In this document: piece by piece, positions 1 to 13,100 of the stretch | How positions within the stretch are numbered: position 1 is the first letter of the stretch | Layout of the letters: each line of letters starts with the position of its first letter | Notes under the pieces: model-generated | What the model was told of the DNA's origin: nothing | Database searches by the model: none | The model's input: only the letters and a program-made list of their open reading frames with translations | Made by a program: the position numbers and the translations under genes | NCBI GenBank assembly: GCA_007449985.2 | Contig: VIIQ02000166.1 | Span: 55,391-119,390 of the forward strand | From: Desmodesmus armatus | Lineage: Eukaryota; Chlorophyta; Chlorophyceae; Sphaeropleales; Scenedesmaceae | DNA length: 64,000 bases | Direction: 5' to 3'

Positions 1-1140
1 CGGGTGACGTTGGTGGCGTTGCCGGCTTGAAGAGGGTTCAGGGTGTGGCCAGGACCACACTCAAACGGCGTTGGGGTGGGGCTGCTGGTGTTGGTGTTGT
101 TGCATGTGGCGGGCACTGGCAGACAACACACCTCGCGGGTGACGTAGGTGGCATTGCCGGCTTGAAGAGGGTTCAGGGTGTAGCCAGGACCACACTCAAA
201 CGGCGTTGGGGTGGGGCTGCTGGTGTTGGTGTTGTTGCATGTGGCGGGCACTGGCAGACAACACACCTCGCGGGTGACGTTGGTGGCGTTGCCGGCTTGA
301 AGAGGGTTGAGGGTGTAGCCAAGACCACACTCAAACGGTGTCGGGATGAAGCTGCTGGTGTTGGTGCTGTTGCATGTGGCGGGCACTGGCAGACAACACA
401 CCTCGCGGGTGACGTTGGTGGCGTTGCCGGCTTGAAGAGGGTTCAGGGTGTAGCCAGGACCACACTCAAACGGCGTCGAGATGGGGCTGCTGGTGTTGGT
501 GTTGTTGCATGTGGGCACTGGCAGACAACACACCTCGTGGGTGACGTTGGTGGCGTCGGCTTTAAGAGGGTTCAGAGTGTACTTAGCACCACACTCAAAC
601 AACGTTAAGGTGGGGCTGCTGGTGTTGGTGTTGTTGCATGTGGCGGGCACTGGCAGACAACACACCTCGCGGGTGACGTTGGTGGCGTTGCCGGCTTGAA
701 GAGGGTTGAGGGTGTAGCCAAGACCACACTCAAACGGCGTTGGGGTGGGGCTGCTGGTGTTGGTGTTGTTGCATGTGGCGGGCACTGGCAGACAACACAC
801 CTCGCGGGTGACGTTGGTGGCGTTGCCGGCTTGAAGAGGGTTCAGGGTGTAGCCAGGACCACACTCAAACGGCGTTGGGGTGGGGCTGCTGGTGTTGGTG
901 TTGTTGCATGTGGCGGGCACTGGCAGACAACACACCTCGCGGGTGACGTAGGTGGCATTGCCGGCTTGAAGAGGGTTCAGGGTGTAGCCAGGACCACACT
1001 CAAACGGCTTTGGGGTGGGGCTACTGATGTTGGTGTTGGTGTTGTTGCATGTGGGCACTCGCAGACAACACACCTCGGGGATGGCGTTGCTGGCGTTGGC
1101 TTGAACAGGGTTGAAGGTGTTGCCCGCACCACACGTAAAC
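1..1140 (-). repeat. 135-bp tandem repeat encoding 45-residue Cys-rich units
   Basis: About nine head-to-tail units of 132-138 bp, marked by the recurring plus-strand string ttgccggcttgaagagggtt (about 18, 153, 288, 423, 687, 822, 957, with diverged units near 555 and 1094). Translated on the minus strand without stops, each unit reads roughly FECGPGYTLNPLQAG, then NATNVTREVCCLPVPATC, then NNTNTSSPTPTP: four cysteines (C, CC, C) and up to four sequons. Length changes are multiples of three. Units nearest the hinge are the most diverged; the others are almost identical at DNA level, which suggests recent duplication or gene conversion. The array continues beyond the window. Confidence 0.9.
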
Positions 1141-4100
1141 GGCTCATTGCCAATAAAAGTACCAGTAGCATTGAAGAAGCAACATGTGCTGCATGTGGTG
1201 CAATTTGTGTTTACTGGTGGTCGACAAGCTTGGAGGCCAGGGCGCGTCCCGCAACCTGGAGGTCGTGGCCAATTACAAATCTGGTTGTTTGCTGGCGATG
1301 GTGATGGTGATGGTGATGTTGATGGTGATGGTGATGGCGATGGCGATGGCGATGGCGATGGCGATGGCGAAGGCGATGGTGATGGCGATGGTTGGATACT
1401 GACAAGATCCTGCACAAAAGACGTGTCAAGGTGGCTCATGAAATCAGCATGATGCGTTGGCATGTGCGTGTCACACGGCACTATTTGATACCCCCCTTTT
1501 GTACTCAACTGCACGTACCACAACATGCTCGATTGTTTGCATCCACTTTGACACACGCCCCTTTGACACGTGTTCATTCCCAATGTCTTTTCTTACCTGG
1601 GGAAGAGCTTCCAATCCCACATCCGATGCAACAAGTGCGCCATTAGTTGCGCGTGGGGAGAAATCCCAATTGAAGATGATGACAAGACGAGTTGTCACCT
1701 TGCTTGGCTTGAATTCAAAGTCTGGTGCGCCATATGTCCACGTACGGTAGTGCGCGAGACGTGCAGCCGGTAGGAAGCTCACAGGGCTGACTTTGTCACG
1801 ACGGTAGCCTGCTACATTTGCTCCATCACTCCAAGTAGGGAAAATCTGGTAGTAATCAGACATATTGTATGCTGGAACCATGTAATCTCTGTTGAGGGCA
1901 GCACCATCATTATTCACATAGAACCCTTCACACCCAAAAGACTCGTTGCGCACGTGCAAGCCCTTGCTCGGATCAGGCACGTCCAACATATCCAGGCAAC
2001 CAAACGGCATGGCCCAGAATGTCCATCCAGGGTTGTAGTAAGCTTTCGCATCCATGGGAATAAAATCATTTTTTGACTTGACGGTTGCACGTCCCTCTGA
2101 CGTGTTGAGCACAGAACTCACTGTCGGGGTGTAAGGGGGGCCATACTCCACAAAGGTTCTCCAACGTGAGGGACCATTCCTGTTGAGTGTCTTGTCCCAT
2201 GTCTCCACTGAGAACACATCAACCTCCTTTCCTTGGCTGTATAGCAAGGCTACAGAGTGCAATGTGCCAAGTTGTGGGTCAAAGGAGTTACGCAACTGTA
2301 TGGAGTGGGGCAGGTTTTGTTTCTGAAGGTGATGACTATCGAGCCATGCAGCTACTACAATATGCATGCCATTTGTCATGTCATGCCAGTGTGATCGTCA
2401 TATCATTGTCATGCTTGCGTCCAATTGACAATGTCCTTGCGCTCTAGGTACCTTACTTTGCCAAAGGTCTGCTGCCCAGACAAGGCAGCCACCAAGATTG
2501 CCTTCATTCAGGGGGGCTCCTGGGAAAAGGTACTCAGTTTCTCCCACAAGGGCGTCGGCGTTATTCCCATCAGGGTATGTCACATTGCCCTCACACGGAA
2601 CACGTCTCAACAACTCCTCGTACATCGGTGCCTGCGAATGCCCTTGCGATTGAGCCTCGGCCCACGCCTGAGTATTGTAAGTATTTGATACCAGAGGGTG
2701 GCCCAAAAAGCTCCTGTTTGTCACAAAGGGTGCATCCCGACATCAGTATGGTTGATGCTAGAGCAAGGTTGCACCAAGTATGTGACGTGATAGTCCCAGG
2801 TTTCTGTTTCCCATCTCACGCAAGGCAACGGGCCACTTTCTGGTGGAGCAAGCAGCAAGGTCAGGCACTTGGCCGCTGGGATAGCGACAGCAAGCATGCA
2901 CATTTGTTGGTTTCCTGATACTGCTGGTTACCTCACTATGACTTACAACAAGCTTTCTAATGTGTATGGGGTCATCATCATGTTCATTGTGCAAAAGCAA
3001 CAATCAAGGACGGCAACGGATCCCAGTGGTCCCCTCCTATCCTTTTTAATTCACTCACTGGTTCTTCTGGCATCCTGCTGTAGAATTGTGTCATTGTGTG
3101 CAGTTGCTGCACTTGAAACCTTATGTGCTTCCTGCACCCTCCCACCCAATGCTAGGAAGAAGAGTGGATCGCCCCCCTCCCCCTCCCCCCCCCCCCCCCC
3201 CCGCCCCCCGCTAGCCTGCCTAGCTGTCTAGTGATGTTGCAGGACAGCTCTGGACGCTGTAGCTTGAGTGTGCTGTGATTGGTGATGACGTTAAGCTGCC
3301 CCGGAGGAGCCGGTTGAGGTGCAGCAGGTGCTGCTGCTGTTGGTCCATCTTGTTGGGCTGTCAGCTGGTGCTTCAACATCAGCAGCACGCCTGCTCCTCG
3401 TGACCACTTCGAATGAAACAGACACCAAAGCTAAGAAGATCAGGGCTAAGTGACTGTCCCTAGCGAAGTACTTTGCATGTTGCCTGTCCGGATGGCGCGC
3501 AGCTTGGTGTGAGTGACGTCTCGAGACACGATCTGATCATTTTGTGAATCAAACGTACTGTTTATGACTTGTTCCTTGCATATGACTGCGTTTCGAGCGT
3601 GTAATAGTCATTTGTTATTGGGCAGGACAAGAGCATCACCTGCTCGCCTGCACCACTTGAGCACTTGAGCAAATATGCAAACATAGTGCGGAAATGTGCT
3701 ACGTCAGTATCAGACCGATCACAGCACGGTGTGAATTTAGCAGAGATTTATTCGATTTTCGGCTTCCTGGACGCACTGTCTCTGCTCCTGTGAGGCTTTC
3801 CGGTCGTTGCTGTGAAAAAAAGGCTACAGAAAAGAGTTTTCGATGATGTTTTGCCATGGGCAGAGCATGCACATGCGGGCATGTCAAAACGCATTTTCAG
3901 GTCAGGTCTGCATATGGGCTAAACGCAAATTGTACTTTGGCTTTTGGTGTCTTGAATGCACACACGGAGTCACAGGGCTCGCGCACCCGTGGTTGCTGAG
4001 ATCCGGTGACCCCCCAAAACTGCTAGATGACCTTTTACTGGGATCCGTAACCACCCCAGTGTTGCTCAGTGGATACCCAACCGAAAGTGCTAGGTTGGAT

Positions 4101-7100
4101 ATTGCATTGAGTTTCCCAAGGCTAAAGGATGGGCAAGTCGCTTAGTTGCCCCGGGCAATTTGTACCCTTGGCGATAGCCGGCAACAAATCCCGAGAGGCC
4201 ACTTGTTGTTGGCTACATGTTTTGGCGCCAAGGCCATCCCACCCCAAACGATTTGGAGACAAGTCTAAATTTAGCAAAACACTTGTTATTGGCGACCATG
4301 GCCTCCCACCCCATTGACATTTGGCAACATAGCGACAAAGGAAAGTAGAACACTTGCCTTCCAAACACAAAATAACCAAGATAACACTTGCCTTTGCTGT
4401 TTTCTGTGCTTCTGGAGGGATGTGTCTGTCCCCAAACCCTAGCTTGTGATCAGCAAGAACTGAATGGCGTATGCAATTGTCATGTTACAACCGTCCCAAC
4501 CGTCTCAAGCCTACGTTTGCCACCAGCACAGGACAAGGTTTTGTTTCCAGCTGCCCATTGCTGCAAGCCGAGGCTATCTACGTCAACCGGCCAAGAGCGG
4601 TCTGAGATCACCAAGGTAATCAAGGGAGTCGGGTTCACATACACCACAAATTGGTGGCTTAGACGAGATCACACGGTAAATGGGTGGTGAACAGAGCATC
4701 ACCTCAAGCTTGCCGTGCCAAAAGCCCTGTAGCTCAATGGCGGAGCCACAGTGTTGAAATTGTGAGATCTGGGTTCGCATCCCAGCAGGACAACCCCGGG
4801 TCCCCTAGGGGGGCCTATACCCCAAGGCAAGTGCAATAAAGGGAGAGGGATCCCTTGATGTTGACTACTGCCATCAAACGGTGCAGAACACAGCTGGAAC
4901 AAACACGGGGCCCATCATTGGTTGGACTACCCTAGGGATTCAAGGTCTCCTCAGGTCAGGTCTGTGGGGATTCTCCCAGTGGGTCAAGGGTGATACCTTA
5001 CACCAATCAGCTACTGTGTCAAACACCAACCTCCAGCCAGAATTTCGGTGGGTTTACAGGCCCCCAAGTATGGGCATGTGAGGGGAGTGCACCTAGGTGG
5101 GGCGCGAGTGCCACTAGACCCCCATGCATGCATGCAGCCGTCCTCATAGGACGCGAGGCTAATGGAAGCAATTCTATAGCGTAACTACACCAAGGGGGTG
5201 TGTAGGTATCAGATCAGGATGTAGCAAGTAACAGGTAGGTAACAGGCCACGCGCCAGCCTGCGTGGCCCGTTGGTCAGGGTCACGCTGCTTGCGTGGCCC
5301 TGCCCAACGGGTTTTGCAGCTGGCAAGTTGAGTGCAACACATCTGTGCCAGCAGGTTGAGTGCAAAGGTTTTGCAGTTCCGAACCGAGCCGGATAGCGGG
5401 AAACGATCGACCATTTGAATACCAGGACAGACATGTTGTTCCCTGTCGACATGGCCTAGCTTTGCCCTGATCGTCTTCCCCAGGACCATCCTTGCTACAT
5501 CCCTGGGGTACTTCAGGCCCTACCGTTGACCGGCCATGGCACCATTGGCTTCAGTTGGTGCAGCGCATCCCGATGGGACTGGAGGTTGTTGAAAACCGCA
5601 AAGCCTTGCCAGCAGACTCATGTGCCAAGGGGGTGTCTCTGTATCTTTATCTTTTTTTTTTATGTGCCGCTCATTACCGCCACCCCAATCCCCTGACATG
5701 CGTATGACAAATCAAATCAAATCAAAGTTACACCTGTAGCTATGACGGATTACAATTTCACCAGTCGACAACAAAACATGATTGTTGCGGTGCTGTTGTG
5801 CGATGGCAAGTGCTGAAAACTGCCCCAATGTGTCATTCCCGCCTGACGAGGGGCAGAAGCACCGGCCGGTCTGGGCATACCCCAGCAGCAACACGCCAGC
5901 AATCACAGCTAAACAGTAGCATCACTGCAGTAACGCATCCCCACAGATGCAATATCGAAAACTGGGTTCATGTTGCTAGCACCGACAGTGCTGCTAGGTT
6001 GTGCCGTACGTATCTGTCATCAGGGAGTAGGAGATGAGACACACATGGTGGCTGAGTGTGAAACTTATGACGCTTGTGAGACGCTCACATGCTGCGCTTT
6101 TTGCCGACTTTGGTGGCTGCAGGGAGTTTCCAAAGTTTCTGCAGCCTTCATGAATCAGCCTGCCCACCGTGTTTCTCTGCGTGAGTGTGGCCAGCACGGG
6201 TGGGCCAACCCCCCATTGGAGGTCTTGTTTGCTGACGGGCCATCAGCTGAGCATGCTGATGGCCCGTTCTAAAGCCATCAGCATGCTTTTTTTTCTTTGT
6301 TTTTCATGTTTTTTAAAGATAAAAAAAACTGTCGAGGTTTGCAAAGTCACATTGCCACAAAGGGTTTTTTATATTCCTCCACGGAGGTTTTTGCCCGGCA
6401 TCCATTCGGAGGGTTGTCCATCTCGTGCACTTAGATAGTACGCTTGGGGATTTTAGGGTTGGTTTTTATCTTCACAAAAGCGTCAGGCTTCTCTGTTTTG
6501 CTCCTCAGTATGTTGTTCCTTCTGGGTTATTGTCCTATCTCCGTGATATCAGTGAATGGCTGGCATGAGCTCTTGAGCTTCATAGCTACAGGTGTAACTT
6601 TGATTTGATTTTTTTTTAAAGGAGGGAAGGGGAGATGGAACTGCCGCTGCACATGCTGCCACTGTGCTGTCATTCCCTCATTACTGGATACTTTCACCAC
6701 ATAGTGGTACTCTCCAGACCTAGTTAACTGCCGAAGCCGAAGCTTGGTATCACCACGCGTAAAGGGTAAACCACCGAAACCCCTTCACCACTGCAAGCCG
6801 CTACAAGGGTGGGCGGACATCACAGCCTGGCCAGTGTCTTTGCCAGCATTCGATCCCCAGACCTTGCGATCTGAAGACCACCGACATATTGTAATGGGCT
6901 ATCGGCGGCCCATTTTTTTTATGTTGCACTGCTGGCGAGGGCTTGTCCCTTGAGGCGTCCGATATGTGCCTTAGTGCGCTCTCAGCTCAGTACTACGATG
7001 TTTGTTCAGATGCATTCTATGATGCTGATGCCCACGAGCCTCGTTGGCTCCCTACGGGATGTTTAGGCTCGGCCTAAACCATGTAACAGCGACAGTAACA

Positions 7101-10100
7101 AAAAAGGCTTTGCCACATGCATATGGGTATGCATATGGTTCATTAGCATGATAATGTATTAAAATGCGTTAATCAGCAGTGAGAACATCCATCCAGTGTT
7201 CAGGCCCCTTGAAACATGGAGTGGGCAGGCCTCTCGGCATGCATAGCCCGGCCCCTGCTCCTTGTAGAGCACGTTTTGCTGTTGTTCACACAACAGCTCG
7301 AATCGTTACTTCGGTAGCGTTTGAGTGTTACACACTTCCATACGCCGGTACTGGTTTACAGCAAGCTTGAACTCGAACAAAGACACACCATTGGTGTGAC
7401 ACCAAAGCTGTAAGACACTTCGTTGATGTCCACAAATCCCAAATTTACAGCTGAGCAAACTGCGGCACAGGAACGGGAGGCTCGCAGAGCAGCACGCTCG
7501 ATGGCACAAGCAGCAGGAGCAGCTGGTGGTGGAGCAGTCCCTGAAGGCCCTCCTCGCTTCAGAGACCAGCAAATAGCATTTCTGGCGAGCAGGCTTCAGG
7601 CAGCACCAGCCGGCCAAGGCGGAAACTCCCTGTACAATCAGCGCAGGAGTGAGGAGCTGGCAGATGATAAGAAGCTCCTGCCCGCCCCAGAGCACCGCCT
7701 CCCCATGCCAGCATTTGTGCTACAGCAGCTGCCTGCCGCCTACAAGGACATTTTTAAGGGAGACATCTCCTTACTCCCACTGTCCCAGATGGCAGTGAGC
7801 CCTGTGCTGCAGAAGATGCTTGATGACACCCCCAACGGCCTGGCCCACCCAGGGTCCCTCAAGTATGAGGCCGGCTTCGTCGGCACCATCATCTCCATTG
7901 TGGATCTGGGTCAGCAGCTGGTCAAGGACTACATAGCACTGCTCAACAGCATTCACGAGGCGCGGCACAGGCAGCAGCCACAGCGACAACTCCCCTCAGC
8001 AGGGAGTTTGACTACATCTTCGGTTGGATTGAGGCCATCACCGCAGGCCAGCTGGCATGCATCGAAACCTTCGTGGGAGAGGGTGGCAAGCCTGCCATGG
8101 ACAGCCTCAGCAGCAACCTGTTTGGCAGCACCCAGCGCTTCACCTTTAGCACACCAACCACCCTGCAGCACGCAGCAGCTCTGGATGCTGCCATTCTCAA
8201 GGAGCAAGTGAAGGACGCGGCGGCACGCGTCGTCCGCGGCAGCAGCACCAGCAGCAACAGAGGCAGGGCCCGTGGAGGTCGTGGCGGAGGACGCACAGGC
8301 GGCTTCAGCGGCCGCGGCAGCAGCTACAACAGCATGAGGGCTCCGGCACCGGTGCTGGAGCCGACATGACCTAAGCTCAAGGTGTCCTCACCGGGCAGGC
8401 CGCCTGTCCGGAGGACACCTTAAATGGGTGGGGGCCTAAACCCACGGTGGGTTTAGGCCCCCACGTAAGTGCCAGCCTTTGGTCACCTGTCCGCACACCC
8501 TGGTCGTTCATGCAAACCAGGGTGGGCACACGCACACGTGTGTTCTATTGATCACTCTCACAACATTCATGCCTACTCACACTTTCCCAGCTGACACCCC
8601 CTTGCCCAGGCGCTTAGGGTTGTGTGTCGAGAATTGGCGTGCTATTGGGGCTTCCCCCACTATCATATCTTGGTTGAAGCATGGTGTGCCTGTTGAGTGG
8701 CTTGGTGGTTGCCCCCCCACCCCCCTTCTACAAGTCTGCTTTGCCCTCAACGCACGCTCAGCAGCAATGGTGGCTGCATACGGAGGCTCCTCGCTTCATC
8801 AAGCTTGGTGTCTTGACCCAGTTAGGCACTCATCCCTTGCATTGCTCCAACGCATTTTGTGTGCCAAAAGGTGACTCCTGGCGCCTTGTGGTGAACTTGA
8901 AACCCCCCAACAAGTTCAATGTCGCACACAAGTGACGCTTGGCAACCCTGCGGTAGCTGCAGCGGTATGACATGTCTGATGCATGGGCATTGAAGGCAGA
9001 CACGCAGGATGCATTCTACCAGGTGCCCCTGCACCCTTCAGCCCTAGGCTATTTCTGCTTTGAATACGCGGGCTGTTGCTATCAAATCAACTCCCTCCCC
9101 TTTCTTGTTTGTGTTCCCAGATCGTGCCTCAGCTTCTGCTGGTGCTGAGTGGATCCATGCGCTCATGTACTGGCTGGGGTTCACCCCTCACCCCAAAAAG
9201 TCAATCTGGGAGCCCACAAAGCAGCTGGAGCACCTGGGCCTTACTGTAGACCTTGCTTCAGGCACGTTCACAGTTCCCTCTGTTAACCGTTAAGGGCGGG
9301 CTTAGTCCGGGCTTTTTTGGCCCCAAGACCCCTTGAATGCGAATTGCAATAACTTTGGCTGCTAGGCTGGCTCGTATGGCTCGCAACTTGATAGTTGCAG
9401 CTAAGCTCAATAAGCGGCTTGTCCGCAAGCGGGAGCTTGCGTCCTTTTGTGGGTATGCACAGGCTGTCCGCCTGGCAGTCATGCCAGCCAACCTCTTTCT
9501 ACGCAGCCTTTATGAGGGTTGCAGTACTGTCACTGGCTGGCGCGGCGTACTGTCACTGACTGGGACGCATTTGGTTGTTTCTGAAGAGACTTCAGGATAT
9601 GTGTGTGGCTGATAGGCAACGGCCCGTAGTATGTATGTGCCTTGTGGCAGGCTTGAAAAAGCGGGGTTCAAGAAGGCCCTGGCAGGACCCAAGTAGCTTC
9701 GGCATGTATCTGTGCAGGGGCATTTTGGGCATACCCAGCAAGTTTCAAAACATCCGTTAGAATTCAAATATACTACACACACACCCTTGGTGTAGTTACA
9801 CTATAGAATTTCTTCCATTGGCTTCGCATCCTGTGAGGAAGGCTCATCATATGCGCATGTATGGGGGTCTAGTGGCACTCGCGCCCCACCTCACGCCCCT
9901 CATATGCCCGAGGACATACTTGGGGGCCTGACACCCACAGCAATTTTGGCTGGAGGTTGGTGATTGACACAGTAGCTTGGTTGGTGTAAGGTATCACCCT
10001 TGACCCACTAGGAGAATCCCCTCAGAACCGACCTAAGGATACCTTGAACCCCTAGGGTAGTCCAACCAATGATGGGCACCGTTCCTGCTCCGGTTGCTGC

Positions 10101-13100
10101 ACCGTTTGATGTCATCATCAGGGATCCCTCTCCCTTCATTGCACTTGCCTTGGTCAGCAGCCTGGCTCTGGTACAGTCTCCCTAGGGGACCCGGGGTTGT
10201 CCTGCTGGGACCAGTAGCCCCCACTTCTGGTTCAACGAAACCATCCTTTCCCTTGTTCAGGAGGCGCACCAATGACACAACCGATACTCACATGTATGAA
10301 AGCTTTTGTAACTTCACCCAGCTCAACGGGATCGTTCCATACAAGCCGCCTTGTCCAGACAAGTCGGTGAAGTCACTGCAGCACAGGGTGTGGCAAGCAA
10401 TACACTAAGTATGTGATGACTTAAACTCTGTTGAATTTTGTCCCTGGTGGTGCAACATCAGTCTCGTATGTCAACCGGTGCACGTTAAAGCAGACATGTT
10501 GCCGCATTGCACTGGCAACAGAACATGGCACTACAACAAGCATATTGCCCCCAGGTGTACTGAAGGCCGTGTAAGCTAGTACACACATGACCTCCAGGTT
10601 GGGAAACGTGACATCATCTGTGTCGTTTTGTTTGAAGCCCCATGCTTTAGGCAGTGTGCCATATAGCATCGCAGGCCACTTGTCTGTTGGCTGAACGCCT
10701 GACTGAAGCATATGATCGTTGAAAGGCTTGTTCCCATGCAAAGTCAGATTGAAATTGCTTGGGTCTCGGAACAGTGCCCCCATAGAAAGAGGAGCCGTGA
10801 TGCTGTTGTTCCAACCACTTGTGTCACTTGTGTCACTTGTGACAGTTGAATCACCTTGACCCGTGACAAGATCACTTAAATTCAGCAACGTTCGCCAGGC
10901 ACTGGTATTCCGAAATGGCCAGACTGCCTGCTCTGTGGTTGGATGTGTCCACGCCCAAAACACATAGCGTCCTTTGGAATACTTGTCAGGGATGGATGAT
11001 GCATCACGCTCCCATTCCTCAGGCCGATCAACATCCTCCCACACCACTGGGAGGGACAAGTTGCGCATTATCCTGCATGTTGAATATATTCTCGGGTCAG
11101 GGGGGGGCAGTCCAGTCAACTTTGGACACTAGGCTGGACTTTGACTTGGTATTTTCAAAATTGACTTACATTATAAATAACATATGGTAAGAAGTTGACG
11201 GCAATCTGAGCAGGTTGAAAACAGGGGGTTGGGTGGGTGGGTCAAGCTGGGTTACAGTCACACCCCTCCCCCCCCCCCCCCCACAACTGCCTTCTGGGAC
11301 CTGGGTTGGGCTGTCCCCATGTGTCTTACGTCTAGCACAGGCCCTCATCCACCTCGGTACAACTTGGAGGTTAAAGCTGACATATAAAATGTTAGTTTTG
11401 CATCTTCAAAAGCCGGATTGAGTTGCGACTTTTGCAACAGGGTGGGCATATGTGTGATGGTCACTGAAAATTTGCTTCTTGCGGTGACTAGGGTGGCGAT
11501 TTCAGCTACCTGAGCACGCAGGATAGTTCAACTAACATGTACGTTGATGATAAAGCAAAGAAGGCCGCCGCGTAGTTGCGACTTTGGGAGAGAGGACCTG
11601 ACCATGATCATGAGCCTCTGCTCGCAGCTGCTGCATCTGCACGCCCCCTGCATGTCACCAAGGTTACTGATAATATTTGTTTATCTTATGTACGCGTCAG
11701 CAGTGCTGCATGTGCCCGGCTGCTTTCCCACTGGGCACACCCAGCTGGCAGGACACCGTCAGCACAGGGCTGATGGGGGGTTCACCACAAGTTGATCAAA
11801 TGGGCGCCGTGCAACCTCGAAATATGTTCTCAATAGTCAGCAACACATAAATTTGACGTAAAAACACATGGGCACTGGTTGCCAAACTTTTTGCCTTAGA
11901 CAGGGTTGGACCTGTGGGGGGGGGGGGGGGGTACAGTAACTTCCTGGCATGCTGTCAACTTCTTGTAGGAGCATCGGATGAAGCTGGGAAGTAGCGCATT
12001 CGAAAGCTATTGACAAACTGAGTTGATATAAGCATGTTCTGAGCATCTTTAGTTACCATTCACCCCTGAGGCTGCCCATGCCAGTACTATAGCCGTGGCA
12101 CGGTGCCCGGCACCAAGTCAGCCCCCATGATGCCAGTACCCAGACATGCGTCACAGGAGTGCACAGACCAGCACCAAGTCAGCCCCCAGCACCAACAGTC
12201 CCTGTAACCCTGTCCCCTGGGTGACCGTGACCCACCAGCTGTGGTTTGGAAGTACCACATGCTGTCTCACTGGCAGCAGATGCACCCAGACCACCACAGC
12301 CGACAACAGAGGTGCAGCAGGATTGGTGTGTCCTGCTACAGACTCTGAGCAGGTGTGAGGGCACATGTAATTGAACATGCATGCTGATTGGTTGTACCAA
12401 CTGTGTTGTTTCATGTGTGTTTCTAGGGCTTGTCTGCACAGCAGTGCTTTGATCACGTTGCTGACCGTTGCTGCCATGCTCCACAAGTCTCTTGACTGAT
12501 AGAACACAACAACACCCTTGTGGCCATCAGAGTACCTCAGCAAACATATATAATATCACTTTGGGCCAGTTACTAGACGTTCAGAGGACATTTAGGGGTG
12601 GGTGGGGGGTGGGTGGGTGGGCGGGGGGTCCCAGTTTCAACTTCTTACCCTAGTGTCCGACAACAACCTAGCGCCCCCCCCCCCCCCTGCTCGGGCCAAA
12701 AGTAGTGAAAAGCATCAGCATGTTGGCATGCCTCTGGTGCTCGACCAGAGGGTGGACACTCAAAAACGGTCCATGATATGACGGCACACCAAGTGCTGGC
12801 CAGGGACATGTGTGTTGGCCAACATGCTCCATCATTGCCACACAACAATGGTTGGGTTGAATGCAACAGGCATAATCAAACACAACCTCAATCCCTCAGC
12901 ATGTTCTTTAGTGACAGCAGAGGGGGGTCCGCTCATGACGCTATACATCAATTGTTCAGCTATGAGTACCAACCGAAAAGTGTTCCTTGCAATCTCTCAG
13001 CACAGTGCATGACTTGCAAATGCAACAATGCATGTGCCCATGACACCAGCTTACTTTACTTTCTACTTTGAAAAGCCCTTCTCAGCCCCCGCCCCCTCCT

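Larger units (their letters stand above)
5709..6615. repeat. inverted repeat pair (arms 5709-5745 and 6581-6615)
   Basis: The left arm contains aaagttacacctgtagctat and the right arm its reverse complement (atagctacaggtgtaacttt), both bordered by a short (caaat)n-like run. About 835 bp lie between them, including a strong hairpin at 6234-6268. This is probably a non-autonomous element in the large intron. Confidence 0.6.
7423..9620 (+). mobile_element. decayed DIRS/PAT-like retroelement
   Basis: Remains of an element in the 7.9-kb intron: a Gag-like ORF, two strong hairpins, a broken reverse transcriptase and the start of an RNase H region. The RT fragments resemble DIRS-type tyrosine-recombinase elements (SNAFCVPKGDSWRLVVNLK; LKADTQDAFYQVPLHP; KQLEHLGLTVDLASGTF). 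No tyrosine recombinase was found, so the 3' part is missing. The element is frameshifted and internally deleted, hence inactive. An inverted SINE copy lies just beyond its right end. Confidence 0.7.

Noticed and set aside
1..1140. CRISPR-like array
   Set aside because: Repeats are contiguous, 135 bp, multiples of three and coding; there are no spacers.
27..1304. Long plus-strand ORFs across the 135-bp repeats
   Set aside because: They are the antisense of the minus-strand Cys-rich coding array, which has sensible composition, sequons and a connected upstream exon.
4724..4795. Functional tRNA gene
   Set aside because: Promoter boxes are present but the stems do not pair properly, and it is joined to a repeated body; it is a SINE head.
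10421..10586. Coding extension of exon 11 to the TAA at 10421
   Set aside because: A phase-2 donor at 10586 joins in frame to the exon at 2713; the extension lacks sequons. It cannot be fully excluded.
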